The notes beneath the pieces are model-generated. The model did no database searches. It worked only from the letters and a program-made list of their open reading frames with translations, and was not told the DNA's origin. A stretch of DNA of 64,000 bases from Streptomyces aureus. GTDB taxonomy: Bacteria > Actinomycetota > Actinomycetes > Streptomycetales > Streptomycetaceae. Both the position numbers and the translations under genes were made by a program. Numbering within the stretch: the stretch's first letter is position 1; each line of letters begins with the position of its first letter. The stretch spans positions 186,001 to 250,000 of the forward strand of contig NZ_JNZD01000002.1 in the NCBI RefSeq assembly GCF_000725495.1, read 5' to 3'. Of this stretch, positions 33,563 through 42,641 are shown piece by piece.

Positions 33563-35842
33563 TCAGCGTCCTCCGGCCGCGCGTCGCTGTCTCAGGGCGG
33601 CCACCTTGCGGTACAGGTCCGCGGCCTCCCGCCGGTGTCCGAGCTGCTCCAGACAGTTCGCCTCGTCGGTGCGGCTGGCGAGCGTGTCGGGGTGGTCGGC
33701 GCCGAGCACCCTCTCGCGGGCGGCCGAGACCCGCCGGTACTCGGTGAGGGCGTCGGCCCAGCGGCCGAGCCAGCCGAGGCCGACGGCGACCTCGCGGCGG
33801 CTGACGAGGGTGTCGGGGTGGTCGGCCCCGAGGGCCCGCTCACGGATGGCGCACACGTCCCGCGACTCGGCGAGGGCCTCCTCCCAGCGGCCGAGGCGGC
33901 CGAGGTTCACGCCCAGCCCGTGCCGGGCGCGCAGTGTCTCGGGGTGGGTGGCGCCCTGCGCGCGGGTGCGGTCGGCGACGAGCGCGCGGTACAGGTCCAG
34001 GGCCTGCGCGCTGTGGCCGAGCCGGCCGAGGCTGATGCCCACCTCGTAGCGCGCGGCGAGCGTGTCGGGATGGTCGGGTCCGAGCGCCCGCGCACGGGCC
34101 TCCGCCACCTCCTGGTAGGCCCGCAGCGCCTCGGGCCAGCGCCCCAACTGTCCGAGGGCATAAGCGACTTCGTAGCGCGTGACGAGGGTGTCCGGGTGGG
34201 CCGGCCCGAGCACCCGGGCGCGGGCCACGGCGACGTCGGCCGCCATGCGGTACGACTCCTCCAGGCGTCCGAGCCTGCTGAGGTTGAAGGCGAGGTTGTG
34301 ACGGCAGCGCAGGGTGTCGGGATGGTCGGGACCCATGGCGCGCTGCCGGGCGGCGAGGACCGAGGTGTAGGCCTGGTGCGCCTCGAAGTGGCGGCCCAAC
34401 TGGCCCAGTACGTACGCCATTTCCTGCCGTGCGGCCAGGGTGTCGGGGTGGTCGACGCCGAGCACCCGCTCCCTGGCCTGGGCCACGCGCGCGTACTCGC
34501 CGAGCGCGTCGCCGGGCCGTCCGGTGCGGCTGAGGGTGAAGCCGATCTCGTACCGGCTGGCGAGCGTGTCCGGGTGGTCGGGCCCGAGCAGCCGCTCCCG
34601 TTCGGCGGCGACCGAGCGGTGGACCTCGCCCGCCTCGGTCCAGCGGCCGAGCCGGCCGAGACTCAGTCCGGCGTTGTGCCGCCCCGCCAGGGCGGTGATC
34701 GACTCCGCCGCGGGGGCGGGACGTTCCGACCGGCCGGGAGGAAGCGCCAGGGCGCTGGACGGGCGGGCGGTCCACTCACCGGTGAGACCGGCGGAGGCGT
34801 CGGGCGGGGTGGCGCGCCATCCCGAGCCGGTGGCCTTGTGGCCGGTCGTCATGCCCTGCGTCCAGGACGGCAGCCGGGGCGCGCGGGCGGGCGGCCGAGC
34901 GGGCGGGGACGGGACGCGCGGCGCCCCGGAGCGCCCGTCGGCTGCCGGGTCCGGCAGGGGGCGGGCGACCACCGTCGGCACGTACATCGGCGTGGTGCGC
35001 CCGGCGGTGATGCGGCGGGCGAGTTCACCGGCGTCCTGCGGTCGCTGCTCGGGCCGTTTGGCGAGCAGGTCGAGGATGATCCGCTCCAGGTACTCCGGCA
35101 GGTCGGCCCGTCGGGCGCGGGGCGCCTCGGGCACGGTGTCGCGATGCCCGACGAGGATGGCCCAGGCGTCGCCGTGGTCGAACGGCGGTGCGCCGGTGGC
35201 GAGTTCGTAGAGGACGCAGCCGAAGGAGTAGAGGTCGCTGCGCTGGTCGACCTCGGAGCCGCTGATCTGTTCCGGCGACATGTAGTGCGGGGTCCCCATC
35301 GCGACGCCGGTGCCGGTGAGCCGGGAGGTGAACCCGATGTCGTGGCCGAGCCGGGCGATGCCGAAGTCGCAGATCTTCACGGTGCCGTCGGTCAGCCGCA
35401 TGATGTTCGCGGGCTTCAGGTCCCGGTGCACGATGCTCTGTTGGTGGGTGTAGGCCAGCGCGGCGGTCACCTGCTCGGCGATGTCCTCGATCTCGGCGAC
35501 GGCCAGCGGCCGGGGCCGGTTGTCCTCCAGGAGCTGGCCGAGGTTGTGTCCCTCCAGCAGCTCCATCACCAGGTACAGCACACCGTCGTCGTCGCCGAAG
35601 TCGTGGACGACGGTGACTCCGCGGTGCTGGAGGGCCGCGGCGACCCGGGCCTCGCGCCGGAACCGCTCGCGCAGGACGCGGGCGAAGGAGGGGTCGTGGT
35701 GCGGGCCGAGCGGCTTGAGGCACTTGACGGCCACCTGGCGGCCCAGCGACTCGTCCCGCGCACGCCACACCTCGCCCATGCCGCCGCGCCCGATCGGATC
35801 GAGCAGCCGGTACCGGCCCTGGATCAGCCTGCTCTCCGCCAT
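33563..35842 (-). CDS. Ser/Thr protein kinase with eight C-terminal kinesin-light-chain-type TPR repeats
   Basis: A 759-residue cytosolic kinase. The kinase domain (~10-275) is complete: glycine loop IGRGGMGEVW, VAVKCLK lysine, HRDLKPANIM catalytic loop, DFGIARLG, and APE-equivalent SPEQISGSE. A Pro/Arg-rich linker (~280-385) follows. The C-terminus (~390-750) has about eight 42-residue repeats built on LGPDHPDTLASRYEIGFTL-like units, the TPR_10/kinesin light chain pattern. No transmembrane helix is present, so sensing is intracellular, perhaps through the TPR array. The gene is preceded by a 350-bp gap and has no operon partner. The tandem repeats make it prone to copy-number change. Confidence 0.9.
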   Translation of the reverse strand: MAESRLIQGRYRLLDPIGRGGMGEVWRARDESLGRQVAVKCLKPLGPHHDPSFARVLRERFRREARVAAALQHRGVTVVHDFGDDDGVLYLVMELLEGHNLGQLLEDNRPRPLAVAEIEDIAEQVTAALAYTHQQSIVHRDLKPANIMRLTDGTVKICDFGIARLGHDIGFTSRLTGTGVAMGTPHYMSPEQISGSEVDQRSDLYSFGCVLYELATGAPPFDHGDAWAILVGHRDTVPEAPRARRADLPEYLERIILDLLAKRPEQRPQDAGELARRITAGRTTPMYVPTVVARPLPDPAADGRSGAPRVPSPPARPPARAPRLPSWTQGMTTGHKATGSGWRATPPDASAGLTGEWTARPSSALALPPGRSERPAPAAESITALAGRHNAGLSLGRLGRWTEAGEVHRSVAAERERLLGPDHPDTLASRYEIGFTLSRTGRPGDALGEYARVAQARERVLGVDHPDTLAARQEMAYVLGQLGRHFEAHQAYTSVLAARQRAMGPDHPDTLRCRHNLAFNLSRLGRLEESYRMAADVAVARARVLGPAHPDTLVTRYEVAYALGQLGRWPEALRAYQEVAEARARALGPDHPDTLAARYEVGISLGRLGHSAQALDLYRALVADRTRAQGATHPETLRARHGLGVNLGRLGRWEEALAESRDVCAIRERALGADHPDTLVSRREVAVGLGWLGRWADALTEYRRVSAARERVLGADHPDTLASRTDEANCLEQLGHRREAADLYRKVAALRQRRAAGGR

Positions 35843-36195
35843 CGCGCGCGATCGCCCCCGTCACTGCTCGCTCCCGAGCCCGCCCCCGGTCCCAGCCCCC
35901 GACCAGTATGACGAGCGATCAGCCGACTTTGTACGCGGCTGCGGGCGAGCCGGGGCCGAGCCGTGACACGGCCGGGAGATTGTCTCCGGGCGGGAGGGGC
36001 CCCGCACGCCCGTGCGGGCGACCGGGGCGCGGTGCCCATGACACACCGCGGGGGCTCGCGGCGACGGTCACCCGGCGCGCCGCCGACGCACCCTGTATGG
36101 GCGCACGACGACACGACAGGGCGCGCGAACCCGGCGCGCACGCCGCTTCGACAGCGTGCGCGCCGAGGGGGTCCGGGCTCGGCCGGGCGGGACGC
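35843..36195. other. Gene-free region upstream of the TPR kinase, with the ALDH operon terminator
   Basis: This 353-bp gap lies between the kinase start and the ALDH stop, both minus strand. It must hold the kinase promoter, which I cannot place with confidence. A perfect 8+8 hairpin CCCGCACG/CGTGCGGG lies near 36000. The right part has the strong terminator listed separately. No open frame here looks like a gene. Confidence 0.5.
36133..36164 (-). terminator. Terminator of the TauD-MFS-ALDH operon
   Basis: A perfect 11-bp stem (GGCGCGCACGC at 36133-36143, complement 36154-36164) with a 10-base loop, 31 bases past the ALDH stop on the minus strand. Confidence 0.75.
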
Positions 36196-37908
36196 TCAGC
36201 CGCGCAGGGCCGACAGGAAGATGCCGGGCAGCGCGGACACCCGGCCCGTGGCGGCGTACGCGGTCAGCCTGCGCATCGTCGTACGGCCCGTGCGGTTCGT
36301 GACGAAGTACGGCGGCCGGGGCGACAGCGAGGGCGACCCGGTGAGAAGGCCGCGGGGCGCCGGCGCGAACGGCGCCCGCAGCACGGTCTTCTGCACGTCC
36401 TCCAGCATGAAGGCGTTGTGCACGAAGCCGATGCCGCTGCCGATGTCCTGGCGCGTATGTCCGGGGAACGCGCCCCACGGCGTGTAGCCGAGCAGAAAGC
36501 CGAACGCCGACCAGCAGTTGACGCCGAGCGTCCCGTAACGCAGCGCGGAGATCGCTTCGTTCACCGCGGCCGGGTGCGCACGCTCGGTGCGGGGGTGGAC
36601 GAGCAGGGTCGCCCCGAGCGTGCCGGGCAGCCGGGATTCCGCGAACTCCGTCGCCGCGCGGAGGAACTCCGGCGCGTCCTCGCCCGGCAGCCGGACGACG
36701 CCCAGGGCGCTGGCGAAGACCTCGTCGGTGAGCATCGGGTCGTCGAGGTCGGCGATGTCGGACACGAGGAGGCGGCAGGCTCCCTCACCGAGCGCCTCGG
36801 CCTCCGGGTGGGCCCGGGTCACGGCGTCCAGGCGGTCGGCCGCGCCGGGGTAGTAGTCGCGGCGGTCCGGCAGCTCGCGCAGCAGCCGGCGGATCTCGGC
36901 GAGCAGCCGTTCCGTGCCGTCCCAGTCGCGGGGCACGACAAGGATCTGGGTGGCGATGCAGTTGTGGCCGGAGTTGTTCATCTTGCTGGTCACGATGTGT
37001 TCGGCCTGGTAGCGGAAGTCGGCCGCGCTCCACGGCCCCGGCGTCACGATGCAGGGGCTCACACCGCCCAGTTCGCTCGTCAGGGGCTTGTCGACGCGGG
37101 GCGTGTTCTCGCGGCGGCGCTCGTCGGCCCGTTCGTCCGTGCCCCAGACGATGGCGTCGTGGGTGCGTTCGCTGCCGGTGACGTGGATGGCGTCGACCTG
37201 GTCGTGGGCGGTGAGGTACGCACCCGTCTCCGCTCCCCCGTCGACGAAGCGGACCCAGCCGCCGTCCACGAACTCCTCGAAGATCTTCTCGAAGTGGGGC
37301 CGGAGGTAGTCGTTGACCGGGTTCATCTTGGCGAGGACGACCTGCCCCTCCGCGTACAGCTTGTGCAGGACGTCCAGCGGGGTGATCGAGGGGACGTTCC
37401 CCGCGCCGAGCACCAGCCCGACGGCCGGCCCGGGCCGGGCTCCCCGGTACGGGCGGGCGGCCCGCTCCCGTACCTGCTCGGGTGTGGTCCCCGGGGCGAT
37501 CCACACCTGTGCCGTGAAGCCGTTGAGCAGGAGGCGGTCGGAGACGGTCACCGGGAACACGTCGACCACGGTCCGGCTGTCCAGGTCCCGGACCGCGCCG
37601 GCGGGCAGCGGCTCCTTGCCGGCAGCTATCCGGCGCAGGACGTGGAGGTACGCGCCCACGGTCTGGGCGAGCGCCCAGGGCGCGGTCACCCAGTCCTCCG
37701 CGGCCCATCCGGCCGTCACCTCGTACCCCTTGGCACGGGCGGCGTCGGCGACCATGGCGGGCGCGGCGGCTTCGATCCGCGGGAGCAGGCGCTCCAGCAG
37801 ACCGATCCGCTGCTCCACCGGGGTGGCGGTCCAGGTACCGGCGTTCGCGCGCAGATCGGCGAGCGCGCGGTCGAGGGGAACGGTGTCGAGGGCCTGGGCG
37901 GTGGTCAA
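36196..37908 (-). CDS. NAD(P)-dependent aldehyde dehydrogenase family protein
   Basis: A 570-residue ALDH-superfamily protein, longer than the usual ~490. The catalytic cysteine sits in KMNNSGHNCIATQ (residue ~315), the glutamate in SELGGVSPCIV, and the cofactor region is GLVLGAGNVPSITPLDVLHKL. TTG 37908 is the start, supported by AGGAG seven bases upstream and by the 11-bp spacing from the MFS stop. It ends a three-gene operon with a TauD-type dioxygenase and an MFS importer. Such dioxygenases often release an aldehyde, which this enzyme could oxidise; the pathway is inferred from context. The extra length is spread over the N- and C-terminal regions. Confidence 0.84.
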   Translation of the reverse strand: MTTAQALDTVPLDRALADLRANAGTWTATPVEQRIGLLERLLPRIEAAAPAMVADAARAKGYEVTAGWAAEDWVTAPWALAQTVGAYLHVLRRIAAGKEPLPAGAVRDLDSRTVVDVFPVTVSDRLLLNGFTAQVWIAPGTTPEQVRERAARPYRGARPGPAVGLVLGAGNVPSITPLDVLHKLYAEGQVVLAKMNPVNDYLRPHFEKIFEEFVDGGWVRFVDGGAETGAYLTAHDQVDAIHVTGSERTHDAIVWGTDERADERRRENTPRVDKPLTSELGGVSPCIVTPGPWSAADFRYQAEHIVTSKMNNSGHNCIATQILVVPRDWDGTERLLAEIRRLLRELPDRRDYYPGAADRLDAVTRAHPEAEALGEGACRLLVSDIADLDDPMLTDEVFASALGVVRLPGEDAPEFLRAATEFAESRLPGTLGATLLVHPRTERAHPAAVNEAISALRYGTLGVNCWSAFGFLLGYTPWGAFPGHTRQDIGSGIGFVHNAFMLEDVQKTVLRAPFAPAPRGLLTGSPSLSPRPPYFVTNRTGRTTMRRLTAYAATGRVSALPGIFLSALRG

Positions 37909-37919
37909 GGAACAACTCC

Positions 37920-39356
37920 TCAGGTGGGGCGGACGGTTGGGGCCGGCGGTCGGCCGTCGAGCCGGGCGACGTCCCGCTGGGGGTCGACCAGCAGGAAGGA
38001 CGCCGCGGCACCGAGGGCCAGGAGCAGCCCCGACAGTACGACGGCGGTCTGGTACCCGTCGGTGCCCCGGGCGTCGACCAGGGCTCCGACGACGGCGGGC
38101 GCGGCGAGACCGGCCGCCGTGACCACCGCGTTCATGGTGCCAAGTGCGCCGCCCGCGCGGGAGGGCGGTGCCAGTTCCGCGACGGTGGTCGCGGCGACCG
38201 TCGCGTAGGAACCCCCGAGGCCGAAGCCCAGGGCGACCAGGACGGTGGTCGCCGTCCTGCCGTCCGCGAGCGGCAGGGCCAGACAGCAGGCGGCGCCGAG
38301 GGCGAGCAGCCCGCCGCCCACCCATCCGCGGGCCCGCCGGCTGCCGGCGCCACGGCGCATCAGGCGCCCGGTGATGCCCGCCTGGGCGAGCAGGGCGAGG
38401 GCCCCGACGAGCCAGGGGGCGACGACGACGGTGCCCGCCAAGTCCGTCGGATATCCCAGGGCGTTGCGCAGATAGGAGGGCAGCCAGACGAGCATCAGGG
38501 CCACGGACCAGTAGCTGGTGAAGTAGGCGAGGGTGACGCCGATCCAGGTCCGGCTGGCGAAGATCTTCCGGTACGGCGCGTCCGTCCGGGTCTCCGGCGA
38601 CCGGGGGGCTTGCGCATCCGGACGGGCGTCCGTGGCGACGCCGGGACCGGCGGTCGGTCCCGCTTGCGTACCGACACTCGACCCCGCCTCCGTCCCGACA
38701 CTCGACCCCGCCCCCGCGCCGGCTTCGGAACCGACGACGTGACCGCCGTCGGCGCCGAAAGCCGCCCAGGCCGCGGCCCAGACCAGTCCCGCGGCGGCGA
38801 GGGTCCACAGGGCCGCCCGCCATCCGTGATGCTGGATCATCCAGGACAGTCCGGGCGCGGAGACGATCACACCGAGGGTGACGCCCAGCGTGACCAGCGC
38901 GCCGGGCAGATTGCGCCGCTCGTCGGGGAACCACGCGAGGGTCGCCTTTTGAGCCACAGGGAACGCGGGCCCTTCCGCCGCGCCGAGGAGGACCCGCGAG
39001 ACGACCAGGACCGCGAGGCCGCCGCCGAACGCGGCCGGCACCTGGGCCACCGACCACAGGACGGCCATCACGAGGATGAGCGTCTTGGTCGACAGCCGGT
39101 CGGCGGCGAGTCCCACAGCGACCGCCGCCACGGAGAAGAGCAGGAAGAACGCGCTGTTGGCGATACCGAACTCAGTGGCACTCAGGTGCAGGTCGGAGCG
39201 GATCTCGTCGGCGGCCAGACCGAGCACGGACTTGTCCGCGAAGTTGACCATCATGAAGACGACGAGCAGCGCGGTCACCGTCCAGGCGCGGGTGCCGCCG
39301 CCGGTGGCCGGGGAGGTCCCGGCCGGGGGCCGGTGCACGGTGGGTACCGCGGTCAT
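37920..39356 (-). CDS. Major facilitator superfamily transporter (organic-acid/anion type)
   Basis: A 478-residue MFS protein with about 12 transmembrane helices. The D/R-rich loop GLAADRLSTKTLI follows helix 2, and NFADKSVLGLAADEI resembles the anion:cation symporter (ACS) group that imports carboxylates such as hydroxybenzoates or sugar acids. The central cytoplasmic loop (~200-255) has an odd low-complexity insert with repeated AGSSVGTEAGSSVGTQAG, produced by a short tandem DNA duplication. It sits between TauD and ALDH in one operon, so it likely imports the dioxygenase substrate. ATG 39356; the ALDH gene starts 11 bp after its stop. Confidence 0.87.
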   Translation of the reverse strand: MTAVPTVHRPPAGTSPATGGGTRAWTVTALLVVFMMVNFADKSVLGLAADEIRSDLHLSATEFGIANSAFFLLFSVAAVAVGLAADRLSTKTLILVMAVLWSVAQVPAAFGGGLAVLVVSRVLLGAAEGPAFPVAQKATLAWFPDERRNLPGALVTLGVTLGVIVSAPGLSWMIQHHGWRAALWTLAAAGLVWAAAWAAFGADGGHVVGSEAGAGAGSSVGTEAGSSVGTQAGPTAGPGVATDARPDAQAPRSPETRTDAPYRKIFASRTWIGVTLAYFTSYWSVALMLVWLPSYLRNALGYPTDLAGTVVVAPWLVGALALLAQAGITGRLMRRGAGSRRARGWVGGGLLALGAACCLALPLADGRTATTVLVALGFGLGGSYATVAATTVAELAPPSRAGGALGTMNAVVTAAGLAAPAVVGALVDARGTDGYQTAVVLSGLLLALGAAASFLLVDPQRDVARLDGRPPAPTVRPT

Positions 39357-39456
39357 GGAAGTCCTTTCACGGGTGTTTCGTCCTGCGCATCGGAGAGGAA
39401 CGCCGGTTGAGCCGGTGCGGGCCGGACGCGCGGTGGCGGCCGGACCCCGACCGGGT

Positions 39457-40392
39457 TCAGGACAGCGGGACGCCCGCGATGGCGATGCGCTCCATGACGC
39501 GGCGCCGCGGGTAGTAGTCGTTGATCGCGTAGTGCTGGGTCGCGATGTTGTCCCAGACGGCGATCGAGTCGGGCTCCCAGCGGAAGCGGACCTGGTACTC
39601 GGGGATGCGCGCCTGGAGCACCAGGATGTCGAGCAGTTCCCGGCTCTCCGCGTCCGTCAGGCCCTGGATGCGGGTGGTGAAGGGCTCGTTGACGTACAGG
39701 GTCCTGCGGCCGCTGCGCGGATGGCGCACGGCGACGGGGTGTTCGGCGAGCGGCCACAGCTCACGGAAGGCGGCCTTCTGCTCGGCGTTCATGAGCGCGC
39801 CCCAGCTGGGTTCCCAGTCGTGGACGGCGGTGAGGTGCTCGATGCGCTCCTTCATCGCGTCGGGCAGGTTGTCGTAGGCGGCGGCCATGTCCGCCCACAT
39901 GGTGTCGCCGCCAGCGGCGGGGACCTCGACCGCGCGCAGCACGGAGCCGAGCGCGGGGTTGGCCATGAAGGAGTGGTCGCTGTGCCAGATGTTCTTGTTG
40001 CCCGCGGCCTTGGCGTCCTTGGCGAGTCGGGAGACACCGGCGGTCTCCGTCTTCGGGAAGAAGGGGTTCGGCTCCGGGGAACCCCAGACGGCGGAGAGCG
40101 CGAGCTGATGTCCGGCGGTGAAGCCGGTCTGGTTCCGGAAGAAGATCACCTTCCATTCCAGCAGCGCCCGCCTCAGCTCCTCGGCGAGCACGTCGTCGAT
40201 CGGGCGGGTGAGATCGACCCCGCCGAGCACGGCGCCGAAGTGCGGGGTGAGCGGGGCGATCTCCAGACGCTCGAAGGCGGCCGGCTCGGCACCGGGGGCG
40301 AGCCGTTCCAGGACGCGGCTTCCGTAGTGCATGAGCGGCTTGTCCAGTACGGGCTTCGGGCGCTCGACAGGACTGGTCACGACAGGGTGCAC
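39457..40392 (-). CDS. TauD/TfdA-family Fe(II)/2-oxoglutarate-dependent dioxygenase
   Basis: A 311-residue non-heme iron oxygenase. The facial triad is HSDHSF (His-X-Asp) and the distal His of TQHYAINDYYP; the 2-oxoglutarate-binding Arg is in PRRRVMERIAI. Members hydroxylate taurine, phenoxyacetates, carnitine-like or other small anions, often breaking a C-S, C-O or C-N bond with release of an aldehyde. GTG 40392 is the start, with GGGAGGA upstream. It heads a TauD-MFS-ALDH operon. A 16-bp AT-rich palindrome overlaps the likely promoter. The substrate is not predictable from the sequence; no sulfonate ABC transporter is present, which argues against taurine. Confidence 0.9.
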   Translation of the reverse strand: MHPVVTSPVERPKPVLDKPLMHYGSRVLERLAPGAEPAAFERLEIAPLTPHFGAVLGGVDLTRPIDDVLAEELRRALLEWKVIFFRNQTGFTAGHQLALSAVWGSPEPNPFFPKTETAGVSRLAKDAKAAGNKNIWHSDHSFMANPALGSVLRAVEVPAAGGDTMWADMAAAYDNLPDAMKERIEHLTAVHDWEPSWGALMNAEQKAAFRELWPLAEHPVAVRHPRSGRRTLYVNEPFTTRIQGLTDAESRELLDILVLQARIPEYQVRFRWEPDSIAVWDNIATQHYAINDYYPRRRVMERIAIAGVPLS

Positions 40393-40430
40393 GGGGGTTC
40401 CTCCCGATGGTGAAACCAAATACGTAACCG

Positions 40431-40446
40431 GCAGTATCGATATTGC
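40431..40446. promoter_or_regulatory. Palindrome GCAGTATCGATATTGC between the TauD operon and the LanC-like gene
   Basis: A near-perfect 16-bp palindrome (core TATCGATA, one mismatched pair) sits in unusually AT-rich sequence, 39 bp upstream of the TauD start. It probably overlaps the -35 of that operon (-10 near TACGTAT). It is a candidate operator for an unknown regulator. Confidence 0.55.
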
Positions 40447-40579
40447 GGAGCCGTAGGGCAAGAGGGTGCGACGGGTCGGTTTTCGCGAGGGCTTCGAGCA
40501 CGTCGAGGGTCGTGCGGCCCCCCACCGCGGGCCGCGCCGATCGGGTCCCGGCCGTTGCGCGGGGAGGTAGCGTTGCCGG

Positions 40580-41911
40580 GTGGCGACGAGCGAGGCGTAC
40601 GAGCGGGTGGGCGAGGCGGCGTGGTCCTGGGTGCTGGACCAGGTGCGCGAGGACGAGGGACCTTGGCTCCCGGAGACGGTGCCCGGGGACGGCCAGGACG
40701 CGACCCCGGCGAAGGACCGCGACTCGCTGTACTCGGGGATCGCCGGCCTGGCACCGGTGATGGCGGAGATCGCGCTGCACCGTGAGCGGACCGAGCGGGA
40801 ACGGGACCTGGCCGAAGGGATCGTGACCCGGCTGTCGGCCGTGGCCGAGGGAAGCGCCGAGCCGTCGCTGTACGACGGACTCGCCGGCTACGGCACGGCG
40901 CTGCGCCTGCTCGCGCCGGGCACGGAATCCGCCGCCCTGCGACGGCTCGACGACCTGAGGACCGCCGAGGGCTGGAGGACGACCCTCGAGTTCGAGCCGG
41001 GCTCCGACGCCCCGCTGAACGACATCATCATGGGTTCCGCGGGCATCGTCATGACGGCGGTCTGGGCGGGGGGAGAGTTCGCGGAGACGATCGCGACGAC
41101 GGGTTGCGAGGCGCTGTTGCGTACCGCGGACCGCACGGAGGCGGGCCTGGACTGGGGCATCGCGGCGCGTACGGAGTCGCGGGCGCCCAACTACTCCCAC
41201 GGCGCCGCCGGGGTGGCCGCCGCCCTGGCCGTAGCGGGTGCGGCGCTGGACCGGGAAGACTTCGTCGAGGCGGCGGTCGCGGGAGCCCGGCACGTCGTGT
41301 CGGTGGGCATACTCGACGACGGCGGATTCGTCGTACCGCACACCATCCCGCCGTCGAAGCGCGAGGTGGAGCCCCTCACCTACACCTGGTGCCACGGCCC
41401 GGCCGGGACCTCGCATCTGTTCGCCGCGCTGTCGCACGCCGGTGTCACGGAGGTGGCCGGACTCCAGGTCGACGAGCTGCGTCGGCGCTGTCTGACCTCC
41501 CTCCTCACGTCGGGCATTCCCGAGCGGCTGCGCCCCGGGTTCTGGGACAACGACGGCCGGTGCTGCGGCACGGCGGGGGTCGGCGACGTACTTCTGGACG
41601 CCGCACAGGACTACGCGGGCACCGACTGGGCGGAGGAACTACTGCGCGGGGCCCGCAGGATGGGCGACGCGCTGATGGAGCGGGCGGTCCAGGACGAGTC
41701 GGGTGCCCGCTGGCGCTTCGTGGAGTACCGGAACGACGAGCCCCTGCTGCCGCCGGGCACCGCGTGGATGCAGGGCGCGTCGGGCATCGCGGCCTACCTT
41801 CTGCGCCTCGCCCGGTTCATCGAGACGGGTCCGGCAACTCCCGTGGTGGACCGGCCCGATCAGTGGTGGGCCGTGCCGGGCGAGGTACGGCTGACGGCTC
41901 GGGGGAGCTGA
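40580..41911 (+). CDS. Stand-alone LanC-like (lanthionine synthetase C family) protein
   Basis: A 443-residue alpha/alpha-barrel protein. It shows the repeated Gly-rich LanC motifs: SLYSGIAGL, SLYDGLAGYGTAL, MGSAGIVM, NYSHGAAGVAAAL, WCHGPAGTSHLF and CCGTAGVGDVLLD, then WMQGASGIAAYLL. Zinc ligands in cyclases are Cys...Cys-His. Here the first is the Cys of WCHG and the second pair reads Cys-Cys (CCG), so the His ligand is replaced. No LanB/LanM dehydratase, precursor peptide or transporter is near, so lanthipeptide synthesis is unlikely from this locus. LanC-like proteins elsewhere add glutathione or act on other peptides. GTG 40580 is the start; GGGGAGG lies 12 bases upstream. Confidence 0.85.
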   Translation: MATSEAYERVGEAAWSWVLDQVREDEGPWLPETVPGDGQDATPAKDRDSLYSGIAGLAPVMAEIALHRERTERERDLAEGIVTRLSAVAEGSAEPSLYDGLAGYGTALRLLAPGTESAALRRLDDLRTAEGWRTTLEFEPGSDAPLNDIIMGSAGIVMTAVWAGGEFAETIATTGCEALLRTADRTEAGLDWGIAARTESRAPNYSHGAAGVAAALAVAGAALDREDFVEAAVAGARHVVSVGILDDGGFVVPHTIPPSKREVEPLTYTWCHGPAGTSHLFAALSHAGVTEVAGLQVDELRRRCLTSLLTSGIPERLRPGFWDNDGRCCGTAGVGDVLLDAAQDYAGTDWAEELLRGARRMGDALMERAVQDESGARWRFVEYRNDEPLLPPGTAWMQGASGIAAYLLRLARFIETGPATPVVDRPDQWWAVPGEVRLTARGS

Positions 41912-41939
41912 GGCGGACGCCTCGGGCAGCGGCTGACGG

Positions 41940-42542
41940 TCAGGGCCGGACGGCCACCGCTCGGGCGATCATGTCCACCATCGAGTCGACGAGCGCCTCG
42001 TCCGGCAGTCGCTGCTCTCCGACCATCCGGAAGACCAGCGAGGCCGCGACCAGGGTCGAGGCGTCCGCCAGATCGACGTCGGGACGCACTTCCCCCCGGG
42101 CGACACCCCGCTCCAGCAGGTGCCGCGTCTGGCTCATGACCCGTTCCGTGTACGCCCGGTAGGCGGCGGGCTCGGCACCCGCCTCGGCGGACGCGCCGAT
42201 CACCCCGGCGAGCAGGCGGGCGACACCGGGCTGACGGTACGCCTCCATGCGCGCGGTCAGGACGGCACGCAGCTCGGCCCGGAAGTCACCCATGTCCGGC
42301 ACGCTCAGCGACCCGATCCGCGATTCGGCGGCGGCGATGACGAGGTCCTGCTTGGTGGGCCAGCGCCGGTACATCGCGGGCTTGCTGACCCCGGCGCGGG
42401 CGGCGACGGCGTCCATGGTGAGGGCGCCCATGCCGCTCTCCGTCACCAGCGCCACGACGGCGTCGAGCACCGCCGCGGTCACATGTTCCTGCCGCGGCCG
42501 TCCCGGCCCCCGCCGTACGCCCTCCACTCGCTGCTCCGCCAT
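41940..42542 (-). CDS. TetR-family transcriptional regulator
   Basis: A 200-residue TetR repressor. The HTH is LTMDAVAARAGVSKPAMYRRWPTKQDLVIAA (residues ~40-70), followed by a helical ligand domain with the C-terminal TetR_C pattern (RHLLERGVARGEVRPDVDL). It begins with the basic GPGRPRQEH typical of the family. It is convergent with the LanC-like gene (28-bp gap) and divergent from a second TetR gene, with a 99-bp shared control region. Its target could be itself or the neighbouring genes; the ligand is unknown. Confidence 0.9.
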   Translation of the reverse strand: MAEQRVEGVRRGPGRPRQEHVTAAVLDAVVALVTESGMGALTMDAVAARAGVSKPAMYRRWPTKQDLVIAAAESRIGSLSVPDMGDFRAELRAVLTARMEAYRQPGVARLLAGVIGASAEAGAEPAAYRAYTERVMSQTRHLLERGVARGEVRPDVDLADASTLVAASLVFRMVGEQRLPDEALVDSMVDMIARAVAVRP

Positions 42543-42619
42543 ACCGCGACCCTAGTCGACGCCCCGGGACGGCTCTCCCGACGTTCGTCGGCGGTCGTAC
42601 CGGCTCTGGCGGGAAGCTC

Positions 42620-42633
42620 TGAATGATGGTTCA
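42620..42633. promoter_or_regulatory. Small inverted repeat TGAA-N6-TTCA before the second TetR gene
   Basis: TGAATGATGGTTCA lies 8 bp upstream of the TetR start at 42642, in an AT-richer patch. It could be an autoregulatory operator, though the arms are short and chance is possible. Confidence 0.3.
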
Positions 42634-42641
42634 CTTCTTTC

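Noticed and set aside
33241..33747. Pro/Ser/Arg-rich plus-strand frames over the C-rich spacer
   Set aside because: Their residues are simple translations of CCC/CCG-rich low-complexity DNA, and they overlap the kinase gene end.
36196..36570. Possible frameshift or fusion explaining the unusually long ALDH
   Set aside because: The reading frame is continuous and homologous-looking throughout, and the terminator lies just after the stop. It appears to be a long family subtype.
35908..38208. Plus-strand open frame of 766 codons opposite the ALDH and MFS genes
   Set aside because: Antisense to an aldehyde dehydrogenase with its catalytic Cys motif and to a 12-helix transporter; no homology visible.
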